Shown here: positions 8,277 to 17,743 of the stretch, piece by piece
How positions within the stretch are numbered: position 1 is the first letter of the stretch
Layout: each line of letters starts with the position of its first letter
Assembly: GCA_017452945.1 (NCBI GenBank)
Contig: JAFTLD010000014.1
Coordinates: 1-64,000 of the forward strand
Reading direction: 5' to 3'
DNA length: 64,000 nucleotides
From: Clostridia bacterium
GTDB lineage: Bacteria; Bacillota_A; Clostridia; Oscillospirales; CAG-272
Translations under genes and position numbers: made by a program
Notes under the pieces: model-generated
The model's input: the letters and a program-made list of their open reading frames with translations, nothing else
Told to the model about the DNA's origin: nothing
Databases searched by the model: none

Positions 8277-9806
8277 ATGAAACGCAATTTTTTGAAAATT
8301 CTGACTTTTGTATTATCTCTTTTTCTGATGCTTGGCGTACTGGCAAGCTGTGATGCAAGCGATCCGGGAGGAAATTATTACCCCAATGGCTCAATGGACG
8401 TGTATTATCCCGAGGCAAACACTCCGGGCATCATTTCACCCAACTCACAAAGCAGCGTGCAAGAAAACCCTTTTCAGGGGGCGAACAATCATCCCGTATC
8501 CACCTTCTCGGCAGACGTGGATACCGCGTCGTACACTCTGTTCCGTAGGCATGTTAACAACGGCTACGACTGGACGGCGATGCAGTCGGATTACGTTGGC
8601 GGCAATATCCGCACCGAGGAAATGCTCAATTATTTTGATTACGACTATGCTGAGCCTGCAGCGGGTGATTTGTTTGGCATCAGTGCCAAGATCGCACCCT
8701 CTCCCTGGAATGCGGATTACCATCTTGTCATGCTGGGGCTCAAGGCAACCGATGCAGCCGCTCCCGCGGGCAACAATCTGGTTTTCTTGATCGATATTTC
8801 GGGCTCCATGAGCAGCACCGATAAGCTGCCGCTTTTGCAAAAGACCTTTTCTTACTTGGTAGATAATCTGACCGAGAATGACCGTGTGTCCATCGTCACC
8901 TATGCGGCAGGCGAGAAAGTGGTGCTGGAGGCTTGTGCAGGCAATCGGCATGAAGAGATCATGCACGCCATCAACACCCTGTCGGCAAGCGGCTCCACCA
9001 ACGGTCAGGCAGGCCTGCAGAAGGCTTACGAGATCGCACAGTCCTGCTATATTGAGGGCGGCAACAACCGCATCATTATGGCCTCGGACGGAGACCTGAA
9101 CGTAGGAATTTCCGATCCCAAGCAGCTTAAGAAGTTTGTCGAAGAAAAGCGCGATGCGGGCATTTATCTGTCCGTGCTGGGCTTTGGCAGCGGCAATTTC
9201 CGCGATGATAACATGGAAGCTCTGGCCGACAACGGCAACGGTGTGTATTACTATATCGACGGTGAGGTTGAGGCCGAAAAGATCTTCGGCAGCGAGCTTA
9301 CCTCTACCTTGACTACCGTGGCAAACGACGTCAAGCTGCAGGTTACTTTTGATCCTGTTTACGTCAGAAAATACCGTCTGATCGGTTATGAAAACCGTAT
9401 CATGAATGAAGAAGACTTTACCGATGATACCAAAGACGCAGGCGAGGTGGGAGCAGGGCACACTTTGACCGTGTGCTATGAGGTCAAGCTGACCGATACC
9501 GCGCTTGATCCCGCAGCGCAGCCTGCAGATTGGTTTGATCTTGCCGTGCGTTGGAAGAATCCCGGGCAGAGCGAGAGTGAGGAGCGCCACTACAGTCTGG
9601 GCAGTGCGCACATGGTGGAAAGCATGGATGACGACATGCTGTTCGCGTCCGCCATTATCGAAACTGCCATGCTGCTTCACAAGAGCGAATATGCGGGCGA
9701 TGCATCGCTGGAGGGTGTACAGATGCTGCTGGAGCAGATGAGCGAAAAGGATTTTTATCAGACAGAGTTTGAGCAGCTGATCCAAAAGCTGCAGAAAAGT
9801 AAGTAA
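8277..9806 (+). CDS. VWA-domain lipoprotein, YfbK family
   Basis: The 509-residue protein begins with a lipoprotein signal ending in the lipobox LASC. The segment FSADVDTASYTLFRR matches the N-terminal VWA-associated domain of the YfbK family. A von Willebrand factor A domain follows (about residues 165-340) with the metal-ion-dependent adhesion site DISGSMS beginning at Asp173. A C-terminal YfbK-like domain then runs to the end. VWA domains bind ligands through a divalent metal. The first ATG at 8271 is only two bases from AAGGAGA, so the ATG at 8277 is preferred. It follows the sigma/anti-sigma pair by 48 bases and is probably a target or member of the same regulon. The ligand is unknown. 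Confidence 0.85.
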   Translation: MKRNFLKILTFVLSLFLMLGVLASCDASDPGGNYYPNGSMDVYYPEANTPGIISPNSQSSVQENPFQGANNHPVSTFSADVDTASYTLFRRHVNNGYDWTAMQSDYVGGNIRTEEMLNYFDYDYAEPAAGDLFGISAKIAPSPWNADYHLVMLGLKATDAAAPAGNNLVFLIDISGSMSSTDKLPLLQKTFSYLVDNLTENDRVSIVTYAAGEKVVLEACAGNRHEEIMHAINTLSASGSTNGQAGLQKAYEIAQSCYIEGGNNRIIMASDGDLNVGISDPKQLKKFVEEKRDAGIYLSVLGFGSGNFRDDNMEALADNGNGVYYYIDGEVEAEKIFGSELTSTLTTVANDVKLQVTFDPVYVRKYRLIGYENRIMNEEDFTDDTKDAGEVGAGHTLTVCYEVKLTDTALDPAAQPADWFDLAVRWKNPGQSESEERHYSLGSAHMVESMDDDMLFASAIIETAMLLHKSEYAGDASLEGVQMLLEQMSEKDFYQTEFEQLIQKLQKSK

Positions 9807-9940
9807 TAAATAAAGCAGGAGGCGAAACGCTTCCACTACAAACGCCTAAAAAATATTCCGGGAGGAAATGTGGGTAATTTCCGTGATCAAAAAGAAAGGG
9901 CAGGTTACCGAAGAATTGCACTTTTCAAGGAGGTGTGTAC

Positions 9941-10354
9941 ATGCAGGATGTAAATGAAATCAAATCGGGTTCGTGCGTGCGCGCACAAAAGCAAGATATC
10001 ATACTGTTTGCGGTGGCATGCATTCTCCTTTTGTGCAGTATAGGGATCCCTTATCTGATCGGAATTTTGAATCCCATTGCGGATTATGCACCGGGAGAAT
10101 CGGGAAATCAAACCCAAGCGCAACTGCCGGGGAGCGAGATGGTGGATAGCATAATCATAGTCTTTTACAGTGTTTTGATTGGACTTGCAATGGCAGCCGT
10201 TATGTTGCTGTGCAGCCTGAGCGGCTGTATCATCTTTTGCCGTCTGTTTTTTACCAAAAAGGAAATGCCGCGTTGGCTGAAAATATTCTCAGTTGTGTTA
10301 GCAGCGGTCAGCCTTGTCCCCACAGCTTGGATAATTTTAAGCTGGATATTGTAG
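9941..10354 (+). CDS. Small membrane protein of unknown function
   Basis: The 137-residue protein has three predicted membrane helices (about residues 20-42, 72-98 and 112-135). I do not recognise the family. The ATG at 9941 is preceded by a perfect AAGGAGGT ending six bases upstream, so the start is well supported and the gene is probably real. The gap from the VWA gene (134 bases) holds no clear terminator, so it may be read through from the ECF operon. Confidence 0.6.
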   Translation: MQDVNEIKSGSCVRAQKQDIILFAVACILLLCSIGIPYLIGILNPIADYAPGESGNQTQAQLPGSEMVDSIIIVFYSVLIGLAMAAVMLLCSLSGCIIFCRLFFTKKEMPRWLKIFSVVLAAVSLVPTAWIILSWIL

Positions 10355-10370
10355 CTTCTTCAAAACAATA

Positions 10371-10406
10371 AGGACAGAGGGCTTATCTGACCCCTCTGTC
10401 CTTGCT
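10371..10406. terminator. Bidirectional terminator between convergent genes
   Basis: The stem AGGACAGAGGG / CCCTCTGTCCT has a 10-base loop. On the minus strand it is followed by TATTGTTTTG. It separates the plus-strand gene ending at 10354 from the minus-strand gene ending at 10413. Confidence 0.7.
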
Positions 10407-10412
10407 ATTGAA

Positions 10413-11213
10413 TTATGCAACGCGCGTTTTTTTCTTGTTGTAAAGCATACCCGGCAGGTAAAATACAACGGGAAGGAGTAAGTACAAAATATAAAGAATG
10501 ACGGTGGACTGCCAGTCTTCCAGCCAGCCGAACAAGGACGGCAGGAAAAAGGAATTGCACTTGAAGAACATGTAATCCGAGCCGACGGGGGAATAATTGA
10601 CGATATTGGCGGGAATGGATACGATCAGCGTGGGGATTGCCGGCAGCAAAAACTCCCACGGTTTTTGCAAATGCGAGTAACGGTGGTAGCCTGTGGTCTG
10701 CATCAAAAGACAGCAGAACAGCATAATTCCGTGAAAGAGCATGGTGTGTGCGCCTGCGAACGAAAGGCAGGAATAATTGGAGAGCACGTTGGCAGGGTAG
10801 AAGAAATTGATGGCTGCGCCCAAAAGTCCAAGTGTGCAAAGGTAACCGCAGCCGGCTTTTCGCATATATTCATTTCCCCAGATGGCAAACGGCATGGCGT
10901 ACATGAAAATGCTGCAGGGGTACAAGGGCAGAATGCCGCCCCATTCAATGCCGATCTCGTTGCCGCCCACGCTCTCCCAGGTGATCTTGACGACCTCCCA
11001 AACGGTCATGGTTGCCCACAGCACAGCCATGATGCGGCGCACGGTTTTGTGATCGCACCCGCGCAGCTTGATGGCAGCAAACACAATGGCGGCCAAAAGT
11101 ATGGCCGACAGGCAAAAATGTAAAGGGGAAAACAGCATACCCACAAGGCTGTCGCGTATCAAAAAGTCTTTGTGTGTAAAAAAGTTTTGTAAGGTATAAA
11201 GTAAGCTTTCCAT
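10413..11213 (-). CDS. YwaF-like integral membrane protein (TIGR02206 type)
   Basis: The 266-residue protein has about seven hydrophobic segments. The pattern of the N-terminal third (FSPLHFCLSAILL, then a WEVVKI segment), conserved polar residues in membrane helices (GGILPLYPCSIFMY, HTMLFHGIML) and a final YLLLPVVFYLPG match the YwaF/TIGR02206 family of uncharacterised Firmicutes membrane proteins. The biochemical role of that family is unknown. The gene is a single transcription unit with its own promoter and terminator. Confidence 0.7.
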   Translation of the reverse strand: MESLLYTLQNFFTHKDFLIRDSLVGMLFSPLHFCLSAILLAAIVFAAIKLRGCDHKTVRRIMAVLWATMTVWEVVKITWESVGGNEIGIEWGGILPLYPCSIFMYAMPFAIWGNEYMRKAGCGYLCTLGLLGAAINFFYPANVLSNYSCLSFAGAHTMLFHGIMLFCCLLMQTTGYHRYSHLQKPWEFLLPAIPTLIVSIPANIVNYSPVGSDYMFFKCNSFFLPSLFGWLEDWQSTVILYILYLLLPVVFYLPGMLYNKKKTRVA

Positions 11214-11242
11214 ATCCCAACCTCGAAAAATTTTCTGTATTC

Positions 11243-11271
11243 ATTATACTTTTAAGCCAAGTCGAGGTCAA
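11243..11271 (-). promoter_or_regulatory. Promoter of the ywaF-like gene
   Basis: Read on the minus strand: TTGACC, 17 bases, TATAAT. It diverges from the promoter at 11326. Confidence 0.75.
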
Positions 11272-11325
11272 GAGAGGGCGGAAAATCTTAATACAAATTA
11301 AGATTTGCATGCATTTTAGCAACGC

Positions 11326-11354
11326 TTGACAAGCATTATGATGCGTAGTATAAT
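11326..11354 (+). promoter_or_regulatory. Consensus promoter of the 11384 gene
   Basis: Perfect TTGACA, 17 bases, perfect TATAAT. Confidence 0.85.
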
Positions 11355-11383
11355 AATTGTAAATTCAAGCCATGGAGAGTTAT

Positions 11384-13222
11384 ATGGAAGATAAAAAGAA
11401 GAGGATGCGCACGTGGATATGCATCCTGCTTGCCGCGGCACTATTGCTTGGTGCGTGTGCGCTGACGCTGACTTGTGTGCTTGCCCTGTGCGGGATCGGA
11501 ATGACCGGTGGCAACGGCTTGCTGACAAGCTCCGAAATTGTGACAGAAACGGAGCATTATCGGATCGACAGCGGCATGATGGGGTACTTTTTCACCCGCA
11601 CGCTTGACGGTTATTATGAGGAATTTGAAAAGCATTACGAGCATATCGACGATCAGGCGGACAAGGAGGAGCTGATCGCCCGTGCCATGGGCGTGCAATC
11701 CTTTGAGCGATCCCTCAAGGAGCAGGATTACGCGCAGCTGACCGAAAACGGAAGAGTGAGCGTATTTGATTACTACATGGACCTGACCGAGCAAGAGGTG
11801 ACGCGCTTGCTGACCTTTTGCGAGGGTGCGTGCAACCAGGATATAACGCTTGATGCAAAGGAATATGAAGAAATTGACAGCGCTGTCAAGGCCATAAGGC
11901 AGGCTTACAAGGACGAAAAAGCGGCTGCAAGAAAGGCGGGAGAGTCTTATCCTTGGTTCTTTGGCACCTATCTGAAGCAAACGTACGGAGCCCCCTTGAC
12001 CGTGCGGGGCTTGCGCGAATGCCTTGAGATTGTTGCTTTGGCTGAAAAATACGAGAAAATACTGTCTGAGCAGTTTGAAAATGATGAGTTTACCGACGCG
12101 ATGGTTGAGCAGTACGCCATAAACCACGCAGGATCCTTTTATCAGGCAGAGTATTACGTCTACACCAAGACGGTGCGCAATTATAATAAGTCTGCGGCTA
12201 AATATGAAGAGGAAAGGGCTGCGCTTACGGAGCACGTTGCACGGCTGGCAGCGTGCCAGGACAAGCAGGCGTTTCGGGATACGGTGCTGGATATCATCGT
12301 GAGCGATGAAAAGCAGTCCTATCGCGAAAGCCAATGGGACAGATATTTCAAGGAAAGCGGATACGTACCCGAGCTTGCGGAGCAAATGCTGGAGGAATAT
12401 TTTGCACAGCGATATACCGAGGAATATCTGAACACGTGCTTTGATGGGTTGCACAGGCTTGCATACATGTCCTATACGACCGACGAGCAGCTGCGCACGT
12501 GGCTGTTCGGAACAAAGGAGCAATCTTACGCCGATCACGCCAAAACAGGGGAGATCAAGGTGCTCCAAGATTTGGAGGAGTATACCAATCCCGTGACGGG
12601 AGAGGTCACGTCAAGCTTTACCGTCAGCGTGTACTTTGTTGATCGCGAGGCTCACCGTACCACAGAGATCACCAAACACGCGGGCTACGTGCTCTTTGAT
12701 GACCGCCAAGAGGCAGAGCGCTTTTACGAGCAGTACAGTGGGGGCGAGATGAATAAGGACACGCTGCTGGCCACGGCTACGCAGATGCAAGAGGAGGGAA
12801 GGATCAATCCTTTTGCCTGCCATGCGGCTGAAGATTATCTGCCTGGGCATCTTGCCAATGGGACCGTACGAAAAAACGGGGAGCTTGTGGGAAGCAGCAA
12901 CGGAGGTTTGATTGTTGAGAGCGTTTTGATCAAGGGCGCGGACGAGTGGCTGCAATCGGCTGGGCCCGGGGATTGCTCGGGAGTGCTGGAGCTTGTCAAG
13001 GTAACGAAAAGGTATAACCACTCCTCTTCCGTTGCGGGAGACAACATGACTATCACCGAATCGCCCGCGTATGGGGTATTGGTTTATGACGGTGAGGGAC
13101 GCGAGTATTGGTATCTGCAGGCAGTCAAGGGCTTGCTTGACATGACGAGTGCCGATTGGTATGAGCAAAACCGCCTTGCGCTGACCTATCATCGCCAAGC
13201 ATACGAGCAAATAGACAAATAA
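11384..13222 (+). CDS. Membrane-anchored exported protein, distantly PrsA/SurA-like
   Basis: The 612-residue protein has a basic N-terminus, one membrane helix (about residues 10-38) and a long charged, helical outside domain. The segment after the helix (MMGYFFTRTLDGYYEEFEKHY) resembles the first conserved part of SurA/PrsA-like foldase families seen in Clostridia. No clear parvulin isomerase motif was found. It may therefore be a chaperone-type relative or an unrelated exported protein. The ATG at 11384 is preferred over 11372 because GGAGAG lies 6 bases before it. It has a perfect promoter and no operon partners. Confidence 0.45.
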   Translation: MEDKKKRMRTWICILLAAALLLGACALTLTCVLALCGIGMTGGNGLLTSSEIVTETEHYRIDSGMMGYFFTRTLDGYYEEFEKHYEHIDDQADKEELIARAMGVQSFERSLKEQDYAQLTENGRVSVFDYYMDLTEQEVTRLLTFCEGACNQDITLDAKEYEEIDSAVKAIRQAYKDEKAAARKAGESYPWFFGTYLKQTYGAPLTVRGLRECLEIVALAEKYEKILSEQFENDEFTDAMVEQYAINHAGSFYQAEYYVYTKTVRNYNKSAAKYEEERAALTEHVARLAACQDKQAFRDTVLDIIVSDEKQSYRESQWDRYFKESGYVPELAEQMLEEYFAQRYTEEYLNTCFDGLHRLAYMSYTTDEQLRTWLFGTKEQSYADHAKTGEIKVLQDLEEYTNPVTGEVTSSFTVSVYFVDREAHRTTEITKHAGYVLFDDRQEAERFYEQYSGGEMNKDTLLATATQMQEEGRINPFACHAAEDYLPGHLANGTVRKNGELVGSSNGGLIVESVLIKGADEWLQSAGPGDCSGVLELVKVTKRYNHSSSVAGDNMTITESPAYGVLVYDGEGREYWYLQAVKGLLDMTSADWYEQNRLALTYHRQAYEQIDK

Positions 13223-13254
13223 AAAACGGGGGCTGAGTTTGCAAGCTCAGCCCC
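13221..13254 (-). terminator. Terminator shared by convergent genes, strongest on the minus strand
   Basis: The stem GGGGCTGAG / CTCAGCCCC is followed on the minus strand by CGTTTTTT. It ends the glycoside hydrolase gene and probably also the gene at 11384. Confidence 0.8.
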
Positions 13255-13266
13255 ATATTGTTTATA

Positions 13267-16200
13267 TTATTTCTTGAAAATCTCGGGTGTGGTCAGAATA
13301 CCGGTGCGGCGCAGGCGGTATTCGTAGGTCCATTCGCTGCCGCCCGTCACCCAGGCAGCAGGGCCTTGCCAAGAGTATTTTTCATCGGCATTGTGTACGT
13401 CACCAAAGCAGTTGCGGCGAGAAATGTAGGCGGTCACGCTGATCGTGTGCTGTCCTGCACACAGCTTTCCGAGTCCTGAAAGGTAAGGCGGATATGCGAT
13501 CACGGCGCGCTTTTCTCCGTCCACCTCAACCGTATTGACGGCTGCCGTGTAGTGCGGCACGCGGATCACAGCCTCCCAATCCGCATCACAGCATACGGGA
13601 ATGTGATAGGAAACCGCACCACCGTAGAAGGGCAGTCCCTGATAGGTCAGATCCGAGAATCCGAGTCTTTCGGGCAGAGCGGTCACGGTCAGCTGTCTGC
13701 CTGTGATCTTTACCCCGAACTCGCCCAGCAGATACATGGCCTCACAGTTGGAGCGCTCGGCAAAGGGGATGGTCACGCGCAGTACGTTTTCGCCCTTGCG
13801 AAGAGGCGGCAGCGCAACCTTTTGGATGGACAAGTCCACGTAATAGCCCTCGGGCTTTGCCGTGACTTGCTTGCCGTTCCACTCGATGGTGGCAATATCG
13901 GCATCCTCCAGTGCGAGGTAAGGCGCAGCGTAATCAATGTCACTGTGAATTGTGTATTCCAGCGTAACGGTATGCTCTGCGGGCTTGTCTTCAATCACCC
14001 AAGGCTGCGCTTTGCCTGCGGGGAACCCGAGCCTGCGGCGAATGGCTGCGTCAATGCGCAAAATCTCTTCGGGACCTGCAAGAGGCTCTTGATCCAACGC
14101 ATATTTTGCCATATCCAAAAGCAGCACGTTGGGCTCGTCGAGCGAGTAGGGTACGGTGGGGGGGATGTTTGCCACGGGATCCGCACCGGATTTTTCGCCT
14201 GCCCATGCGTCGTAGCCCACGTTCATGCGCAAAATGCTGATGGGAGTGGGAGCGGCCTCGGCTACGGGCTCGTAGCCGCTGTCCTCGTCGGTGTCCTCCA
14301 AGTAGAGCAGAGCGGAATCGTAATCGTGCAGCGTCATGATCACGTGCGTTTTGCCGCCTGTGCGGTTGCTGTAGCGCACGGGTTTGATCTCGCCCGTAAC
14401 GGTATCCCACAGCTGTGCTTTGTATTTGCCGTCCACGTAGATGTGAATGCCCTGTGCGCGCGCCACGTCCTTGTTGTAGGGCTCGGTGCAATGCGAGATG
14501 AACAGCCAGACACCGCCCTCGTCGCGTCTGATCTGGTGAATGAGATTGTCGGTATAAGCACCGTTGAAATTACGGATCTCAACCGTGCGGTCAGCGTAAA
14601 GCTCTTCAAGCAGCGCACCGCGCGAGAATGCGATCTGCTTGGATCTGTCAAAGAGCGCCTTGCCGCGCACGGAGGGCTTGGCGTCCTCGTATTTAGGCGC
14701 GTCACCCATAAATACCAGCTTGCCGCCCGCAGCAGCGAATGCCTCTAAGCGTTCCAGCGTGGTGGAGCGCAGTGTTTCACATTCAGGAACCACGATGACG
14801 TCGTAAGCCATCTCGCCTACCTGCAGGGGAGCTGCGCCCTCGGGGCAAAGATCGGGAAGGGTGGATTCGCAGATAAAATCAAAGTCAATATTGCCGCGCA
14901 AAAGCCAGTTTGTGACGTTTTGGAAATTCTCGTCCAGCTTGTCGCGCACCAGCTGCGTCTGCTCATTGGGACCCCAATGCAGCCAGTAGCTTTCCACGGG
15001 ATGCACCACAGCCACCTTGACGAGCGGCTTTCCGCGGGTCAGCGCGGTGTTTACGCGGCCGAAGTGATCCTCCACGTAGCCGTATTCCTTGTACCAGGAG
15101 GATTGATAAGAGATAGAGGCAGGGTAGTCGCGCTTTGCCGTCCCCTTCATGGATACCCAGGAAAGGTGCTGCACGCGCACGGTCACGCCCAGAGCTGCCT
15201 GCCAGTCACCGTGCAGCTTGTGGCCGCGGAAATCAAAATCCCAACCGGTTACACCGTAAAGCTCGCTCATCATGCCGGGGCGACCGTACTGATGCACCGA
15301 GGATTGGCACTGCTTGGCCGTGGTAAACTCAAATCTTGCGCAAAGCATATCAATGCCGGGAATGCCGAAGGCACGGTAGGAGCGCATGCAGTCACCGATT
15401 GCAGCGGTTTGCGAGTGCAGTGTGGGCTCTTCCATCATGTGTCCCGTCAGGGCAATGCCGTTTGCGTTGCACCAATCACCGCAGGTGTCGGCAAAGGCCT
15501 TGGCAAATCTTTCGGAAACGTGGTCGTGGTAGTGGTATCTTGTCAGCGAGATTTCACCGCCCGGCAGATCCCAGAGCAGTTCGGGCAGATGGTCGATCAA
15601 GGAGTCACCGTAAGCGGCAACGAAGGTTTGCTCCAGATCGTCTGTCCAGGGCAGATGTACGTTTTGCTTGCTGTCGGCAAACCCAAGCGTGCCCTTGCGC
15701 ATGAACTGCGGCTCGTCGGTAAAGATAGCGGGAACGACTGTGCCGAATCTGTCACCGACCGCCTCTTTATAACGCTCGTGCGTGACCTCGATGAATTTTT
15801 CAATGGCCGCCTTGTTGAGTGTGTCCACGTAGGATTGATTGTTGTACCAAGGGGAATTGCCCGCGATCTCGCGCCATACCGTCCATAGCGTCCCCTCGAT
15901 CTCGTCACCGTCTTCGACCTTGCGGTAGGATTTCAGGCACTTGTCCTCTCCCAGCACCACGTCGAATTTTGCAATCAGAACCGAATTTTCGGATACGACG
16001 TAGCCGGGATTGCAGGTAAAGCAAATAAATCTCTGGCGGAATTTTTCGTCCTTGGTCACGTATCCGCCCGCAAAGCCCGAGGGCCACTTGTCCTCGTCGT
16101 AAAGCCAGGCGAGCATCTCGTTTTGTTCTGCGTGGTCGGTGCAGGCTTTGACCAGATCCATAAAATCATCCGAAAGGTAAGTGGTGGACATGCCCGCGCG

Positions 16201-16380
16201 GCAATGCATGTGAAAGCCGCCAAGCCCCATCTCTTTGAAAACGTCGATCTGGCGAAGCAGCTCGTCCTTTTGCAAATCGCAGTTCCATGCCCAGAAGGGC
16301 GTGCCGCGATACTCGGCCGTCGGATGCTTGAATAGCTCCTTGTCTAAGTTGGGAGTCTTTCGATTCTTATCGTAGATCAT
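13267..16380 (-). CDS. Glycoside hydrolase related to GH106 (alpha-L-rhamnosidase-like)
   Basis: The 1037-residue protein has no signal peptide and so probably acts in the cytoplasm. The N-terminal block (FWAWNCDLQKDELLRQID, then GLGGFHMHCRAGMSTTYL and WLYDEDKWPSGFAGG) matches the large glycosyl hydrolase family around GH106. That family has a TIM barrel followed by a glutamine-amidotransferase-like insert and beta-sandwich domains. Later parts (about 540-640 and 800-1030) fit those accessory domains. GH106 enzymes remove rhamnose, but relatives have other specificities, so the substrate is open. The minus-strand promoter at 16433 and a ribosome site GGAGGATAGGAGG support the start. Intracellular location suggests it acts on imported oligosaccharides, but no transporter is adjacent. 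Confidence 0.75.
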   Translation of the reverse strand: MIYDKNRKTPNLDKELFKHPTAEYRGTPFWAWNCDLQKDELLRQIDVFKEMGLGGFHMHCRAGMSTTYLSDDFMDLVKACTDHAEQNEMLAWLYDEDKWPSGFAGGYVTKDEKFRQRFICFTCNPGYVVSENSVLIAKFDVVLGEDKCLKSYRKVEDGDEIEGTLWTVWREIAGNSPWYNNQSYVDTLNKAAIEKFIEVTHERYKEAVGDRFGTVVPAIFTDEPQFMRKGTLGFADSKQNVHLPWTDDLEQTFVAAYGDSLIDHLPELLWDLPGGEISLTRYHYHDHVSERFAKAFADTCGDWCNANGIALTGHMMEEPTLHSQTAAIGDCMRSYRAFGIPGIDMLCARFEFTTAKQCQSSVHQYGRPGMMSELYGVTGWDFDFRGHKLHGDWQAALGVTVRVQHLSWVSMKGTAKRDYPASISYQSSWYKEYGYVEDHFGRVNTALTRGKPLVKVAVVHPVESYWLHWGPNEQTQLVRDKLDENFQNVTNWLLRGNIDFDFICESTLPDLCPEGAAPLQVGEMAYDVIVVPECETLRSTTLERLEAFAAAGGKLVFMGDAPKYEDAKPSVRGKALFDRSKQIAFSRGALLEELYADRTVEIRNFNGAYTDNLIHQIRRDEGGVWLFISHCTEPYNKDVARAQGIHIYVDGKYKAQLWDTVTGEIKPVRYSNRTGGKTHVIMTLHDYDSALLYLEDTDEDSGYEPVAEAAPTPISILRMNVGYDAWAGEKSGADPVANIPPTVPYSLDEPNVLLLDMAKYALDQEPLAGPEEILRIDAAIRRRLGFPAGKAQPWVIEDKPAEHTVTLEYTIHSDIDYAAPYLALEDADIATIEWNGKQVTAKPEGYYVDLSIQKVALPPLRKGENVLRVTIPFAERSNCEAMYLLGEFGVKITGRQLTVTALPERLGFSDLTYQGLPFYGGAVSYHIPVCCDADWEAVIRVPHYTAAVNTVEVDGEKRAVIAYPPYLSGLGKLCAGQHTISVTAYISRRNCFGDVHNADEKYSWQGPAAWVTGGSEWTYEYRLRRTGILTTPEIFKK

Positions 16381-16432
16381 GAGTGCCTCCTATCCTCCGC
16401 CTTTGCGTGGCGTGAGTTATTTTTTCAATGCC

Positions 16433-16461
16433 ATTATAACGGAATTATCCATTATTTTCAA
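16433..16461 (-). promoter_or_regulatory. Promoter of the GH106-like gene
   Basis: Read on the minus strand: TTGAAA, 17 bases, TATAAT. It diverges from the promoter at 16508. Confidence 0.75.
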
Positions 16462-16507
16462 TCATACGACAGCACAATTTTCAAAATCGTAACATTTTAT
16501 GTTGCTA

Positions 16508-16536
16508 TGGACAAATATATCGATATGTGCTATAAT
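16508..16536 (+). promoter_or_regulatory. Promoter of the permease / radical SAM operon
   Basis: TGGACA, 17 bases, TATAAT, with TGC directly before the -10 (extended -10). It lies 40 bases before the permease start and is the only good promoter seen before the five-gene run that ends at 22803. Confidence 0.75.
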
Positions 16537-16575
16537 CAAAACGAACATCGACAGAAATTTTCGGAAGGAAAAACT

Positions 16576-17724
16576 ATGAAGAGTAAAAAACTGACGTTTG
16601 CAGAATCGCTGATGCTGGTGGCGGGCGCAGGGATAGGTACGGGGATTCTGACAATCCCCTATGCCATAGATCAGATCGGTATTTTCGGCACTCTCACCGC
16701 GCTTGCGTTTGCCTATGCAGTCAGCGCTTTTATGTATCTGATCATTGCGGATCTTACACGCAATTCCGATAAGCCTGACGATCTGCTTGCCATTCTTGAT
16801 CAGCATCTGTTCAGCGGAAGAGGAAAAAAGGCTTTGAACGTTGTGTTCCTTGTTCTGCTCGTTCTTCTGTTGCTGGAAAATTTGGTTGTCTATATTCTGT
16901 GTGCAGGGAACGTGTTGACCGACCTTTTGGGCATAAACGACACGTTTACAATGATCCTGTTTTACGTTTTGGCCTCCATTGTGATCCTTTTCGGTGTCAA
17001 AGGCATGGGAGTCGGAGAAAAGCTGTCCATGCTCCTGATCGGAGGCGCCGTGCTTGTCTTGATGGTGCTGTCTTTTTTGAACGTGAAGGGATCGCTGAGC
17101 CTCTCCTTTGGCGCACCGAGCACGGTGTTTGCCGTATATGGCTTATTTATGTTTGCTTTTTCAGCCATTTTTTCCATCATCCAGGTCTGCAACCACATAG
17201 AAAAAAGGGAACAAACCGCAAAAGCCGTGATTGGCGGCTTGACCCTTAATGCACTGATCACGGTAGCATTTACGGTTGCGGTCATTCTCGGCTCGGATAC
17301 GGTGACGGAAATTGCAACCATTGGTCTTGGCGAGAGCATCGGTATCCCCTTTGTCAAGATCCTGTGTTCGGTTTTGGTGCTGCTTGCCATGTTCACTTCC
17401 TTCTGGTCAAGCGGATTTGCCTTTGCCGACGTTATTGGCGGACAATTCAAGCTGTCTGCAAGGGTTTCTTGGTTTATTGCAACCGTGCCTGCGCTGCTGA
17501 TTGCTGTATTTCTACCCCTCTCGGTACTTGATTACGTACAGATCGGAGCAGGCGCGCTGTCCATCATTCTCGTCATAGTCGTTCTTCCCGCTTATTATCA
17601 CGCAACAAAAAAGCCGAAGGAAAGGCTGTTACTTGGCAGATGCTCCCGAAACAAATGCATGCTCGCTGCCGTTGCCGTTGCCATTGTTCTGATGGCTATA
17701 TCATCATTTATTCCGATTCCATGA
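16576..17724 (+). CDS. Amino-acid permease-like membrane transporter
   Basis: The 382-residue protein has about eleven hydrophobic helices. The first helix carries the glycine-rich unwound motif of APC-superfamily amino-acid carriers (LMLVAGAGIGTGILTIPYA), close to that of tyrosine/tryptophan permeases of the AAAP/HAAAP group. The substrate cannot be read from sequence. The ATG at 16576 follows GGAAGGAA, while an earlier in-frame ATG at 16507 lies inside the promoter and is rejected. It is the first gene of a tight operon with three radical SAM genes and a GNAT-like gene, so it may import the substrate or export the product of that pathway. This link is inferred. Confidence 0.7.
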   Translation: MKSKKLTFAESLMLVAGAGIGTGILTIPYAIDQIGIFGTLTALAFAYAVSAFMYLIIADLTRNSDKPDDLLAILDQHLFSGRGKKALNVVFLVLLVLLLLENLVVYILCAGNVLTDLLGINDTFTMILFYVLASIVILFGVKGMGVGEKLSMLLIGGAVLVLMVLSFLNVKGSLSLSFGAPSTVFAVYGLFMFAFSAIFSIIQVCNHIEKREQTAKAVIGGLTLNALITVAFTVAVILGSDTVTEIATIGLGESIGIPFVKILCSVLVLLAMFTSFWSSGFAFADVIGGQFKLSARVSWFIATVPALLIAVFLPLSVLDYVQIGAGALSIILVIVVLPAYYHATKKPKERLLLGRCSRNKCMLAAVAVAIVLMAISSFIPIP

Positions 17725-17743
17725 TCGCAGAAAGGAGTTACAT

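Noticed and set aside
16507..16575. Earlier ATG start for the permease
   Set aside because: It would begin within the -35/-10 promoter. The ATG at 16576 has a good ribosome site and gives a normal first helix.
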